Below are positions 15,647-25,302 of a stretch of 30,183 nt of DNA, one piece after another. Made by a program: the position numbers and the translations under genes. The notes beneath the pieces were generated by a model. It was not told where the DNA came from. It did no database searches and saw nothing but the letters and a program-made list of their open reading frames with translations. The DNA comes from JAWKTT01 sp041398965 (GTDB taxonomy: Bacteria; Planctomycetota; Planctomycetia; Planctomycetales; Planctomycetaceae): the NCBI GenBank assembly GCA_041398965.1, contig JAWKTT010000050.1:1-30183 (forward strand), given 5' to 3'. Numbering within the stretch: the stretch's first letter is position 1; each line of letters starts with the position of its first letter.

Positions 15647-17008
15647 ATGATGGCCTCCATGACATCCGACCTGACACGCCGCCTGTTCGCAGAACTCGAA
15701 GCTCTCGTTCTGATTGATCCTCACTCGCACATCAACCCGCATGCCGCCGCGTCGACGACGTTGGCCGACATCATGGGGTATCACTACTACACGGAACTGG
15801 CCCACTCCGCAGGTTTGCCGAAGGATCGGATCGAACAGCCGGGACTTCATCCCAAAGAGAAGGTGGGGCGCCTCGTCGAAAAGCTGACTGACCTCGACAA
15901 TACGATTCAAGTCAGTTGGCTGATCGACATGTGTCAGGAGTTCTTCGGTTTTCAAGACGATCGAATTACCACGAGCAACTGGGAATCGCTCTATGACGCA
16001 GCGGAAAAGAAAATGGCCGAGGCGGACTGGGAACAGCAGTGCCTCAAGCAAAGCAAGCTCGAAGCGGTGTTCCTGACGAACGATTTCGATGATCCACTGG
16101 AAGGCTTCGACACCTCGGTTTATATCCCCTGTCTGCGGACCGATGACCTTGTGTTCAAGCTCGATCAGCCCGCAGTGAGGGCCCGGCTGGCAAAGGCGAC
16201 GGGGATTGAAGTGGGGGACCGCAAGTCGTTGAAAGCAGCGATACGCAAGTTGTTTGAACACTTCGTTGCCAAAGGAGCAAAGGCATGTGCCATCTCGCTG
16301 CCGCCATGGTTCTCGCCGATTGACCTGAGCGATGAAGAGACCGGCATCGACGATCAACTCAAACTGGTGCTGGGCGACCAGGAGACGCTGGACAGTTATG
16401 TCGAGGAATGTGGGGAAGATGCGGTCGAAGAGTTTGTTGAAGTCGCGATGTCGGACTATGTTTCGTCCTTCATTTTCTGGACGATTGCCGAGTGTTGCGA
16501 CGAATTCAAGCTCCCATTCGACTTGATGATCGGCGTCAATCGACAGGTTTATCCTGCCGGTGTGTTTCAGGGACAAGACCTGTTCGACAAGCAGGTTTCG
16601 CTGATTCAATATCGTGACTTATTTAATGCGTTTCCGAACGTCACCTTTCCGGTTTCGGTGCTGGGGCACACGAGCAACCAGGAGTTGGTCTCCTACTCTT
16701 GGATCTTCCCCAACGTTGTCACGAACGGTCACTGGTGGTACTCCAACATCCCGACTTATATCGAAGCCGACACGCGGAGCCGCCTGGAGGCGGTCCCTCG
16801 AAACAAGCAGGTGGGATATTATAGCGACATGTATAAACTCGAATTTGCGTTACCGAAATTTCGGATGTATCGCCGAATTCTCGCTCAGGTATTGGCAACC
16901 GATTTCGTCATCGGACGGGGTTGGAGTGAAGACCGGGCCCTCGATTTCGGACGTCAGGTCCTGCGTGGGAACGTTGAGTCAATTTTCCAGTGTGGCACGT
17001 CGCGATAG
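15647..17008 (+). CDS. Uronate isomerase-like protein (amidohydrolase superfamily)
   Basis: 453 residues, close to the length of UxaC, which converts glucuronate to fructuronate (or galacturonate to tagaturonate) at the start of uronate breakdown. The N-terminal DPHSHINPH gives the metal-binding HxH, NRQVYPAG and LGHTSNQE resemble mid-protein active-site loops, and NGHWWYSNIPTY lies where UxaC has its late Trp-rich motif. RMYRRIL near the C-terminus matches the YFRRIL-type motif. The overall similarity looks distant, so a related planctomycete subfamily with another sugar acid as substrate is possible. Start choice is uncertain among ATGs at 15647, 15650 and 15659. No other uronate genes are nearby. 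Confidence 0.7.
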   Translation: MMASMTSDLTRRLFAELEALVLIDPHSHINPHAAASTTLADIMGYHYYTELAHSAGLPKDRIEQPGLHPKEKVGRLVEKLTDLDNTIQVSWLIDMCQEFFGFQDDRITTSNWESLYDAAEKKMAEADWEQQCLKQSKLEAVFLTNDFDDPLEGFDTSVYIPCLRTDDLVFKLDQPAVRARLAKATGIEVGDRKSLKAAIRKLFEHFVAKGAKACAISLPPWFSPIDLSDEETGIDDQLKLVLGDQETLDSYVEECGEDAVEEFVEVAMSDYVSSFIFWTIAECCDEFKLPFDLMIGVNRQVYPAGVFQGQDLFDKQVSLIQYRDLFNAFPNVTFPVSVLGHTSNQELVSYSWIFPNVVTNGHWWYSNIPTYIEADTRSRLEAVPRNKQVGYYSDMYKLEFALPKFRMYRRILAQVLATDFVIGRGWSEDRALDFGRQVLRGNVESIFQCGTSR

Positions 17009-17444
17009 GCCGCGATTGCTGGAAGCGTAAACGAAGGACGTCCTGGTCCCTTGTTGAGGAAATGCGACGAGTGCACGGCGATGAGAAGAGTGTCAGGCAA
17101 CGACAGGTATCACGTGGAATGCAGCCCGAAGGGGACAAAACAGGTAAGATAGTCTTTGTGTCACCCTCCGGATTCCGTAAGTGAAAGACAAGATACATTG
17201 ACTGACGCTCCGGACAAAGAAGTATCACCCTTCGAGCTAATGAGTATTCAACGACTAGTCGTCCCAACAAAAACCAGGTTGACACTCCCTTCGACGCAGA
17301 AGAAAGTCCGAAAAATGAATTAGTCCAGCCCCATTTTATTCCCAGGGGCTCTGCCTGACGAGTACGGTTAATTTGTATAGTTCATAGACTCAGTGATTCG
17401 AATATTCCAGAATTCGTTCCTCACAGTGGCTGAAGGAAGACCCC
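17009..17444. other. Intergenic region upstream of the FHA phosphatase
   Basis: 436 bp with no supported gene. It is visibly more AT-rich toward its right end. A short GCCCC/GGGGC inverted repeat lies around 17328-17352. It presumably carries the promoter for the phosphatase gene, but no convincing -35/-10 pair was found. Confidence 0.5.
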
Positions 17445-19127
17445 ATGGCGAAGATGATTTTGCTGCAGCAGGGACAGGCCGTTCCCTATGAAATCACAAA
17501 AAACGAAATGGTGCTCGGACGACTCCCCGAGTGCGATATCCAGTTGCAGTCGAATATGGTCTCCCGGCATCATGCCCGTCTACTGAAGAGGGATGACGAC
17601 ATCTTCCTGGAAGACCTGAAGAGTGGAAACGGCACCTTCCTGAACGGCCAGAAGATCGAGTCGTCCACCAAACTCAAAACGGGCGACCGCATAAAATTCG
17701 GCCCAATTCTGTTTCGATTTGAGGGGGATGGGCCGGCACCTGCCGACGACTCAGTCGCGAGAGCCGTTAATGCCGCCGCAGCGATGAACGTTGACGTCAG
17801 CATCGACGAAGAGGACGAGAGCAGTTCGACGATCATGGGAGCCGTCGATAACGCTCAAGGCTTCGGGTTGCTGGACGTGCAGCCGGAAGCGAAGTTGAAG
17901 GCAGTGCTCGAAATCAGCCGTTCGCTCGCGGGGACACTGGACGTCGAGAAGATGCTCCCGAAGATTCTCGACACGCTCTTCTCGGTGTTCCCCCATGCCG
18001 ACCGGGGTTGCATCCTGTTGATGGGACCTGATGGCAAAATGGTTCCGCGTGCCATGAAGCATCGACACGACGATGAGGACTCATCCGTCCGGCTCAGTAA
18101 GACGATTCTCAATCAAGTGCTGACCCAGAAGAAGGCCGTTCTCTCCGCGGATGCTGCGAGCGATGAACGGTTCCAGGCAAGCGAGTCGATCAGCTCGCTG
18201 ACGATTCGTTCGATGATGTGCGTTCCGCTGTTGAGTGTTCAAGGGGAACCGTTGGGAGTCATCAACATCGACACGCAGAACCCCTTCTCGCAGTTCCGCA
18301 AAGACGATCTGGAGATTCTGGTGGCTGTCGCAGGACAGGCAGCTCTCACCTACGAGTCGGCCCGTCTGTTGGCATCGTTTATCGAGAAACAAAAGCAAGA
18401 CAACGAGATGCAAATCGCCCGCCATGTGCAAGAGGCTTTGCTTCCCGACAAGATGCCGAGTGTCCAGGGTTATCAGTTTTTCGCCTCTTACGATGCCGCT
18501 CAGGCGGTCGGCGGCGACTACTACGACGTCATCCCATTGAAGGATGGGAAACTTGCGATTGCGTTTGGCGACGTGGCGGGAAAAGGGGTTCCCGGAGCAT
18601 TGGTGATGTCCCGTATTTCGAGCGTCGTCCGGAGTACAGTCGACTTGGTAACGGACATCACGGAGACTGTCGACCGAATCAATTGCCAAATGTGCGTCAA
18701 AGCTGTGGAGGGGCGATTCGTGACGTTCGTCTTCATCCTGCTTGACCCAGTCAACCACAAAATGCAGGTGGTGAATGCGGGGCATATGTCTCCCATGATT
18801 CGGAGTGTCGACAACTCAACCTTCGAGTTCGACGACGAAACCATCGGTGTCCCCATTGCAGTGATGGAGGGATACCCATTTGATGTTGTCGAACGGGACC
18901 TGAAGCCGGGCGATCAAGTTGTCCTGTACACCGACGGCGTCAGCGAAGCGATGAACCGCGCCGGGGACCTGTACGGCATGGATCGCCTGCGAGATCTCGT
19001 TACGAAGACACACGGCGACGCCGAAAAGCTGGGCAAGGTCATCCGTGAAGATGTCCGTGCTCACGCCAATGGCTTCCCACAGAACGACGACATCACACTG
19101 ATGGTCTTCGGCAGAAATCCGGAATAA
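17445..19127 (+). CDS. FHA-GAF-SpoIIE (PP2C-type) phosphatase
   Basis: 560 residues, no membrane segment. The FHA domain spans about 5-92 (GRLPECDIQLQ, SRHHA at 40-44, SGNGTFLNG). The GAF domain (about 151-310) would bind a small ligand. The SpoIIE/PP2C phosphatase domain (about 331-556) has metal aspartates in GGDYYD (D358, D361), GDVAGKG (D376), YTDGVS (D497) and NDDITL (D548, D549). This is an RsbU-like Ser/Thr phosphatase that would reverse kinase action or act on an anti-sigma antagonist. The ATG has AAGGA just upstream. It is the chromosomal counterpart to the kinase pair on the element, but whether they share substrates is unknown. Confidence 0.92.
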   Translation: MAKMILLQQGQAVPYEITKNEMVLGRLPECDIQLQSNMVSRHHARLLKRDDDIFLEDLKSGNGTFLNGQKIESSTKLKTGDRIKFGPILFRFEGDGPAPADDSVARAVNAAAAMNVDVSIDEEDESSSTIMGAVDNAQGFGLLDVQPEAKLKAVLEISRSLAGTLDVEKMLPKILDTLFSVFPHADRGCILLMGPDGKMVPRAMKHRHDDEDSSVRLSKTILNQVLTQKKAVLSADAASDERFQASESISSLTIRSMMCVPLLSVQGEPLGVINIDTQNPFSQFRKDDLEILVAVAGQAALTYESARLLASFIEKQKQDNEMQIARHVQEALLPDKMPSVQGYQFFASYDAAQAVGGDYYDVIPLKDGKLAIAFGDVAGKGVPGALVMSRISSVVRSTVDLVTDITETVDRINCQMCVKAVEGRFVTFVFILLDPVNHKMQVVNAGHMSPMIRSVDNSTFEFDDETIGVPIAVMEGYPFDVVERDLKPGDQVVLYTDGVSEAMNRAGDLYGMDRLRDLVTKTHGDAEKLGKVIREDVRAHANGFPQNDDITLMVFGRNPE

Positions 19128-19182
19128 TGCAGCCAAGAGATTGCGACCAACCAAGGCAGCCCCCCAACAAACAGGCTAAACC

Positions 19183-19554
19183 ATGAACGAAGCCCAAGCT
19201 GTCGCCCCACGAACATCAAGTGTTGGATGGCTCCCCCTGGCGATGTCGGCCGCGTTGATCGTCGGAGTCGGATGGCTCGCCTATCTGGAGAGTTTCGGAC
19301 GACGTCCCCCCCAGGGGAATTCGGCGATGAAGGTTATCGAGGGAGACTTGCTGGTCGAATACATGCTCATCACCTCGAAGACGGCTTCGTCCGAGTCATC
19401 GAGCGGCTTGACATTACCGGCGACTCGTGTCGAGTATTTCCCCAACTATGTCCTTGTCACCAATTCCAAGGATGTCACGATCCTCTGGAGTCTCGACCGA
19501 CTCAAGACATTCGAAGTCTCTCGCAAACCGCAGCACTCACAGGATCAGCACTGA
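19183..19554 (+). CDS. Small single-pass membrane protein, unknown
   Basis: A 123-residue protein with one N-terminal hydrophobic helix (about 15-36, WLPLAMSAALIVGVGWLAYLE), a short basic step and a soluble domain of about 85 residues rich in beta-type sequence. No family is recognised. It follows the phosphatase gene by 55 bp on the same strand and may be co-transcribed. It could be an anchored sensor or simply a conserved planctomycete protein; nothing further can be seen. Confidence 0.65.
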   Translation: MNEAQAVAPRTSSVGWLPLAMSAALIVGVGWLAYLESFGRRPPQGNSAMKVIEGDLLVEYMLITSKTASSESSSGLTLPATRVEYFPNYVLVTNSKDVTILWSLDRLKTFEVSRKPQHSQDQH

Positions 19555-19745
19555 CCGCCTAGTCGTGGCCAGCGGCTCTGCAACACGGCAAATTCGCGTA
19601 GCGATGACCAGTTCCATCCGGGATCGTTACCTCGGCGACGAGAATTGATTACACTTCGACACCGATTCATTTCCACCGATGATGGTCAGCTCCCGAGGGG
19701 AAGGTGACTGGAGTCGATTCTCACACTTCTACCACATCAACACTC

Positions 19746-20117
19746 ATGCCAGTTCGTGGATTGAGAGGGGCAATCAGTGTTCCCGAGAACACAGCCGAAG
19801 AGATGCTCTCGGCCTCGAGGGAGTTGCTGAAGGAGATCATCCGAGTCAACCAGTTGGATGACTTCAGCGAAATCGTGTCGGCCATCTTTACGACGACTCC
19901 CGATCTCACTGCGACCTTCCCGGCGGAAGCAGCGCGGGGATTAGGGATGAACCATGTCCCCCTGTTGTGTGCCTCAGAGATTGATGTTCCGCATGGGATG
20001 CCTCGCTGTATTCGAGTGCTGCTGCATCTCAATACCGACAAACGACAGGACGAGATCGTGCATGTTTATCTGCGAGAAGCAAAGCGACTTCGCCCCGACA
20101 TGCAGAGTGCCCAGTAG
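19746..20117 (+). CDS. aroH: Chorismate mutase, AroH type
   Basis: 123 residues; a monofunctional chorismate mutase that rearranges chorismate to prephenate, the entry to Phe and Tyr. The sequence matches the Bacillus AroH fold closely: VRGLRGAISVPENTAEEML at the N-terminus, IFTTTPDLTATFPAEAAR, PLLCASEIDVPHGMPRCIRVL and VYLREAKRLRPD at the end. Active-site R, E, C and the C-terminal Arg positions are present. The ATG at 19746 is used because family proteins begin right at this point; an upstream start would add unrelated residues. A prephenate dehydratase with a weak mutase domain is encoded 7.5 kb away. Confidence 0.92.
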   Translation: MPVRGLRGAISVPENTAEEMLSASRELLKEIIRVNQLDDFSEIVSAIFTTTPDLTATFPAEAARGLGMNHVPLLCASEIDVPHGMPRCIRVLLHLNTDKRQDEIVHVYLREAKRLRPDMQSAQ

Positions 20118-20208
20118 ACGAGGGTTCATATTGAAGTCGCGGTGAACAGCCACAGTTGTACAACGAACGCAGTGTGGTCTTCTCAGGAGTCGCGGGGATG
20201 TGTCAACA

Positions 20209-21090
20209 ATGAAACGCGAAACCAAAATCTGGCTGATCGTCTTTCTCCTTGGAGGAGCATGGTTGCTCTATCGGGCGACCTCATCTGGGGCAAGTACCGC
20301 CTACGTTCGCACCTTGCCCTTCAGCGAAAGTCCCGCCAGCTTCAACGACTACACCTCTGGACTCGCCTCCTTCAGCCTGTCGCGGACAGTTGGACTCTGG
20401 GTCGCCGCCCTGCTGACTCTGGCGGTCATGTCGTTCATATACAAAGACAATCCGTTTTACAAACTTGCCGAGTCGGTTCTGGTGGGGGTGTCGGCTGCCT
20501 ACTGGATGGTTGTCGGATACTGGACCGTCATTATTCCGAACCTGCTGGCAAAGCTGTGGCCCGCGTGGGTCCATTCATGGGCGATGCCCGGCATGGCTCC
20601 AGTGCGGGACGAGTACTGGTTTCTCAACATCGTCCCGTTGGTTCTCGGAGTTATGCTGCTCTGGAGACTGGCACCGCAGGGGACTTGGATCGCCCGTTGG
20701 CCGTTGGCGTTTATCATTGGTACGACGGCTGGCCTGAAACTGGTTCACTTCCTTCAAGCCGACTTCCTCAGCCAGATTCGGGCGGGGATTCAACCTCTCA
20801 TCGTTATGGATGCCGCGTCGAACAGCATGAAGTTCTGGGACAGTGTGTCGAACACGATCGTCTTCGTCGGCACGTTGGCAGGTCTGGTTTACTTTTTCTT
20901 TTCGGTCGAACACAAAGGGGTGGTGGGAAAAGTCTCGCGGGTCGGTATCTGGGTGTTGATGATTACCTTTGGAGCCGCCTTCGGCTACACCGTCATGGGG
21001 CGGATTGCCTTGCTGGCGATCCGTTTCGAATTCTTGTTTGACGATTGGCTCTGGATTGTCGATGCCAACGGATCAAGGAGCACGTGGTGA
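20209..21090 (+). CDS. Polytopic membrane protein, unknown
   Basis: 293 residues with about seven hydrophobic helices (first at about 7-22, then near 60-75, 90-115, 140-155, 165-180, 215-232 and 245-265). No transport or enzyme signature is seen. A long loop between helices 1 and 2 is likely outside the membrane. The stop overlaps the start of the PfkB kinase gene (GTGA), suggesting translational coupling and a shared role, perhaps sugar-related, but this is inference only. ATG at 20209 is used; a GTG three codons earlier is possible. Confidence 0.75.
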   Translation: MKRETKIWLIVFLLGGAWLLYRATSSGASTAYVRTLPFSESPASFNDYTSGLASFSLSRTVGLWVAALLTLAVMSFIYKDNPFYKLAESVLVGVSAAYWMVVGYWTVIIPNLLAKLWPAWVHSWAMPGMAPVRDEYWFLNIVPLVLGVMLLWRLAPQGTWIARWPLAFIIGTTAGLKLVHFLQADFLSQIRAGIQPLIVMDAASNSMKFWDSVSNTIVFVGTLAGLVYFFFSVEHKGVVGKVSRVGIWVLMITFGAAFGYTVMGRIALLAIRFEFLFDDWLWIVDANGSRSTW

Positions 21091-21998
21091 GTCGGCGGGC
21101 GACCATCATTGGTCTGGGCGAACTTCTCTGGGATTGCTTCTCTGATGCCCGACGTCCCGGTGGTGCTCCGGCGAATTTCGCGTTCCATGCCCAGCAGTTG
21201 GGGGGACGAGGCCTCGTCGCGTCCAGAGTCGGGCACGATGCCGATGGCCAGCAGCTTCTCGATTTCCTGACATCAAAAGGCTTAGAAACATCACTTGTTC
21301 CGTCTGACCCGGAGCATCCCACAGGTCGGGTGACGGTTTCTCTCAACGACGGCCAGCCGACCTATGTGATCCATGAGGGAGTCGCGTGGGATCATCTCGT
21401 TTGCACGACGGATTGGTCAATGGCGATGCGGTCCGCCGACGCCGTCTGCTTTGGGACGCTGGCACAACGGTCGCGGGAAAGTCGGGCCGCGATCCATGCC
21501 GCGTTAGATGCGACTTCGCCCGATTGTTTGATTGTGTGCGACGTCAATCTTCGGCAGCAGTGGTACGATCGTGACGTCATCGACGCGTCGCTCCAACGGG
21601 CGAACCTCGTCAAGTTGAACGACGAGGAACAGATTGTTCTCAGTTCACTGCTCGGGATCGAAGGAGCAACGGCAGAGCAGTTTGCCGAGCATCTCCGAGA
21701 GCGGTATCACGTCGACACCGTCTGTGTCACGCGGGGTCGTGCCGGGTGTTGGATTTCGTCGTTGACAGGGGCGTACGACATTGCCGGCGTGGAGGTGGAT
21801 GTCGCGGACACGGTCGGGGCGGGGGACGCTTTCACTGCCGGACTGGTGACCGCACTGTTACAAGATTGGCCAATCGAGTCTGCGGCCCGATTCGCCAATC
21901 GCGTCGGTGCTCTCGTCGCTTCCCATACTGGAGGGATGCCCGACATTTCAGAAGAAGCGGCTGAACTGTTCGCCGAATTCTCCCCGGCTAGTCACTGA
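21087..21998 (+). CDS. PfkB-family carbohydrate kinase
   Basis: 303 residues, the usual size for ribokinase/fructokinase-type sugar kinases. The N-terminal GLGELLWDC and GGAPANFAFHAQQLGG match the first PfkB signature region for substrate binding. VEVDVADTVGAGDAFTAG holds the second signature with the catalytic Asp (in GAGDAF). It most resembles fructokinases, but the substrate is not fixed by sequence. The GTG at 21087 has AAGGAG at 21075-21080 and overlaps the preceding stop. No sugar transporter is next to it. Confidence 0.92.
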   Translation: MSRRATIIGLGELLWDCFSDARRPGGAPANFAFHAQQLGGRGLVASRVGHDADGQQLLDFLTSKGLETSLVPSDPEHPTGRVTVSLNDGQPTYVIHEGVAWDHLVCTTDWSMAMRSADAVCFGTLAQRSRESRAAIHAALDATSPDCLIVCDVNLRQQWYDRDVIDASLQRANLVKLNDEEQIVLSSLLGIEGATAEQFAEHLRERYHVDTVCVTRGRAGCWISSLTGAYDIAGVEVDVADTVGAGDAFTAGLVTALLQDWPIESAARFANRVGALVASHTGGMPDISEEAAELFAEFSPASH

Positions 21999-22058
21999 AC
22001 CTGTTGCTCACTGAGTTGGCTGTAAACAAGACTTGGTCAGTCTTGTCGTCCGCCCGGT

Positions 22059-23840
22059 TCAATCCAACATCGGAACCTCTTCAGTCGCCTCGTCATGAGC
22101 CGACGTACTATAATCGCGTGTGATGCGAACGACCGACCCAGTCGGAAAGGTTGCTAACACCTCAACCTTCCCGCGACGCCACGCGTCGGAAAACTGGTAT
22201 TCGTCGAACAGTTTCTCCAAGGTGTCACCATACAGGCTGTTGACGACAAGCAACAGAGAAGAGGGCGACGGGCGATTGTCCCAGTGGGCGGGAAACTCGC
22301 GATTTGCGGAAGGTTTTCCCTGCGTCGATTCCCGTGTGATGGCATAGAAGACGACGGGCGCGTGAGAGGGGCATGTCGCCAGGATCGGTTCGTCAGGTCG
22401 CCCATGTGTCATCACGACATGGGCCGCCATCGGTGCATCGCGGAAGATGCCCCCTTCGTTCGAGTAGAGAATCGACTGCGACTTGACCGACATCTGCAGC
22501 GGAACGATTTCGACAACAAGGAGCAGAATCAAGCCGACAAAATACCGCATTTTTCGATGCCTGATCCGATTTAGAATCTCAGCGAAACCGATCGCTGCAA
22601 GCATCAGAAACTGAGGGATCAGATAAATCCAAACCCGTGATGGAGGATGCACTCGCTGAATCAATGTCAAGCCCGACGCGATCAACAGCGATGCCGAGAA
22701 GAGCCGCAATCGCAACCTGTCGATCGACATCGTCAGTCCGACTAACAACAAGATCAACAGCAACCCGACGACCGACCATGGCAGATCTCGCAAGAGAAAC
22801 TCTGCATCAGACCGTAAGGCTGCGGGCCAGCGGACTAACCAGTCCGAAAGAGGCAATGGCCTGACAAACGGATTGTGGGTCACGGCAAACGGGCCGGTAT
22901 AGACCAGCACAGGAAGGTACAGAAGCAGGGTCGCGAGTCCGGTAACTCCTAGGCCGATGGCCATTTCCTTAAGGTGTGGCCCTGAGAGCGTTCGTCGCGA
23001 CCACAGGAGTGCCACGGAGGCGGCCACCACGAAGTAAAGTGACGTTGGGATTGTCCACATGGCGACGGAGGCAGTCAGCCCCCAGCAGAACCAGAGAAAC
23101 AGGTCTCTCTGTCGAGTCATCGTCCATGTCAGCCGTAAGAGTACGACGCACAACAAAGCCTGCATCATGTATCCTCGCGATGTCGTCGAGTATTCGATGA
23201 GCATCGGATGCGACGCAATCCAGAGGCCAGCGGCCAACGAGGCGAACACCCCACAAGGCCGAACCGCGATGGCAGCCACCATGGCCAACATCACCCCGGC
23301 GAAGAGTGCGGGTAACCTTAAGACCATCGGCGACAGACCAAACAGCTTCACCGAGAGATGCACTTGCAATGTGTGGCAGAGGTGATTGTTTGGGTCCCAG
23401 TACATCGAGATCGCCTCGTAGAACGGGTGCGAGGCGTATTCGAGCCAAGTGTAAGATTCGTCGTAGCGCATCGGTTGGTCGAGGTAAGGGAGCCTTAACC
23501 AAAGGGCGAGCCCGCCATATCCGAGCAACAACCACCAGTCGCGAACGATTCGCTGCCTCAGCTTTCCCCAAAAACGTCGTCCACCATGGACGAAGTTTCC
23601 CCAATGGCGAACCACCCCCTCGGGAGACCGCCACATTCCCACTGCTGCAAACAGCAGTAGCGTCCCGATGAGGGCCATCGCCACACGGAGGCGAATGTGT
23701 CGTTCGGGAGTGAACGAAGCGATTTCGCCATCGGCAGTCAGTGCTGCCAGGAACCTCTCGACCGGTTCATACGACAGAGTACAGAACAGCAAAGATGCGG
23801 CGGCAAGGAGACCGGTCGAAATCAGGATCGCACGGGGCAT
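22059..23840 (-). CDS. GT-C glycosyltransferase, ArnT/PMT-like (GT39 or GT83)
   Basis: 593 residues with about twelve hydrophobic helices and a soluble C-terminal domain (about 460-593), typical of polyprenyl-phosphate-sugar-dependent transferases in the inner membrane. The first periplasmic loop carries RYDESYTW, the acidic D-E motif of the GT-C catalytic loop, followed by DPNNHLCH. It could transfer a sugar to protein or to a surface glycan. It lies 72 bp downstream of the SGNH hydrolase on the same strand, which suggests a shared transcript and perhaps a shared glycan substrate. The start ATG at 23840 has only a weak ribosome site. Confidence 0.85.
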   Translation of the reverse strand: MPRAILISTGLLAAASLLFCTLSYEPVERFLAALTADGEIASFTPERHIRLRVAMALIGTLLLFAAVGMWRSPEGVVRHWGNFVHGGRRFWGKLRQRIVRDWWLLLGYGGLALWLRLPYLDQPMRYDESYTWLEYASHPFYEAISMYWDPNNHLCHTLQVHLSVKLFGLSPMVLRLPALFAGVMLAMVAAIAVRPCGVFASLAAGLWIASHPMLIEYSTTSRGYMMQALLCVVLLRLTWTMTRQRDLFLWFCWGLTASVAMWTIPTSLYFVVAASVALLWSRRTLSGPHLKEMAIGLGVTGLATLLLYLPVLVYTGPFAVTHNPFVRPLPLSDWLVRWPAALRSDAEFLLRDLPWSVVGLLLILLLVGLTMSIDRLRLRLFSASLLIASGLTLIQRVHPPSRVWIYLIPQFLMLAAIGFAEILNRIRHRKMRYFVGLILLLVVEIVPLQMSVKSQSILYSNEGGIFRDAPMAAHVVMTHGRPDEPILATCPSHAPVVFYAITRESTQGKPSANREFPAHWDNRPSPSSLLLVVNSLYGDTLEKLFDEYQFSDAWRRGKVEVLATFPTGSVVRITRDYSTSAHDEATEEVPMLD

Positions 23841-23912
23841 AGGTCGCTCGCATCATGAGTTCGGAACGACAAGGAGACTCTCTCTTCTCGGGTGTTTCTT
23901 GTCGAAAAGTCA

Positions 23913-25238
23913 CTACGGCTGAGGACCGCCCACGGCGAATCGCATCAGGCGCAGAGCGTGTCCCTGACTATGTTCGTGCTTCGTGGGGGCGATTGTCAGG
24001 TTCAGGACATGGGGGCCAGCGGGGAGGTCGGTGAAGAACATCACCGTGCGAGGATAGTGGAGTCCGCGACTGTAGTTGTGATAGACCTCAACTCGTTTCA
24101 CCTCTCCACCATCGACCTGCACATCGACTTGCCCCGCATCGGGTCCGGCGAGCACAAAGGCTCCGATCGCTGTCCCGACGAACGGAACCGTCATCGTTCG
24201 CCCAGGTTCGGTGGCAGAGAGAATCTCTAGTTTCTCGAATCGACTTCGGCTCTGTCCCGGTAGTTTCTTCCAGTCGGGGACATCAAGAGACCAACCTTCG
24301 GTCAACCACTTTTCATTTGGCCGAATCATCGTGCCGTTGATGTAGGCCCCGGCATCCAATAACTCTTTCGGCATGATGTGAGGCGTCAGTTCGCTCGTCG
24401 GTTTCCCTTCCCATGCGTGTGTCAGCAGAGTCCAGCAGAGGTCAGCGGCAATTCGGTTCCCGGCCGGCTTGGGGTGAGTCCCTCCATAGACTTCCCATGT
24501 CAATTGCCCCGATTTGATCTGGTCGGCAACTTCCTGAGCCAGGTGGACCGTCGACACGTTGTAGTGTTGGCAAACCGCTTCGTGCGCCGCGATCGAAACG
24601 GGCGTCTTCCCTTGTTGTAACAACGCCAACATCTGCGGGTTGACGAAGTATGTCACGACGATGTCGATGTTCGGATTCAACGATCGTGCGCGGTGTAAGA
24701 CCCCTTCCAACCCGCGACCACACTCCCTGGATGCATGCATTCCATCTTGATCGTCGTTGACGGCGAATTCGACGAACAACAGATCGACTGGCCCTTTGGC
24801 GAACACATCTTCAGACAGCCGAAAGGCTCCCGTTGTCGAGCAAGTCGATGAGATCCCCGCGTTGACAAAGTCCAGCTTCGAATCGGGGAAGCGATCGCGG
24901 ATCGACTTCTCCAACATCGGACGGTAGCCCTCCATCTCGGTAATGGAACCTCCGAGAAACGCCACTCGCCCTTGCTTCGCGACCTCGAACCGGGAAAGCG
25001 AGTTGCGATAGCTGCCGCGTGCGGCGATGTTCGGACTCGCGGCAACGTTTGCTCTTGCCACCACAACTCCAGCTTCCGCCTCCTCTACTGCATCGGAGCG
25101 AGACGTCGTCACACTCATGCCCAAGACCATCGCAGAGAGAAACAGCACACTTACGGACGACATGGCGACGCCCTTTATCACGAAAAGACTCCAACGACAT
25201 CGCCCAACGGCACACAAACGTTGATTCACTGAAGACAT
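23913..25238 (-). CDS. SGNH/GDSL-type secreted hydrolase
   Basis: 441 residues with a signal-peptide-like hydrophobic stretch at about 27-42. The SGNH blocks are divergent: VAFLGGSITE (catalytic Ser), VNAGISST, FVEFAVNDD (Asn block) and GGTHPKPAGN (His). The position three before the His, usually Asp, is Gly here, so the triad may be altered. A C-terminal beta-sandwich-like domain covers about 290-441. Likely an esterase on a polysaccharide or glycan outside the cytoplasm. The ATG at 25238 has GGGAG at about 7 nt; the in-frame ATG at 25163 would give a more normal signal peptide. Confidence 0.82.
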   Translation of the reverse strand: MSSVNQRLCAVGRCRWSLFVIKGVAMSSVSVLFLSAMVLGMSVTTSRSDAVEEAEAGVVVARANVAASPNIAARGSYRNSLSRFEVAKQGRVAFLGGSITEMEGYRPMLEKSIRDRFPDSKLDFVNAGISSTCSTTGAFRLSEDVFAKGPVDLLFVEFAVNDDQDGMHASRECGRGLEGVLHRARSLNPNIDIVVTYFVNPQMLALLQQGKTPVSIAAHEAVCQHYNVSTVHLAQEVADQIKSGQLTWEVYGGTHPKPAGNRIAADLCWTLLTHAWEGKPTSELTPHIMPKELLDAGAYINGTMIRPNEKWLTEGWSLDVPDWKKLPGQSRSRFEKLEILSATEPGRTMTVPFVGTAIGAFVLAGPDAGQVDVQVDGGEVKRVEVYHNYSRGLHYPRTVMFFTDLPAGPHVLNLTIAPTKHEHSQGHALRLMRFAVGGPQP

Positions 25239-25302
25239 GGAGCAACTCCCTGTTGGTTAGAGTCTTACTCTGTAACTTTTACGCGCCGTGCGCGCATGTT
25301 TT

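Noticed and set aside
15437..16609. Long open frame on the minus strand (390 codons) opposite the uronate isomerase gene
   Set aside because: It is antisense to a protein with clear motifs, has no recognisable domain of its own and is explained by high-GC codon bias.
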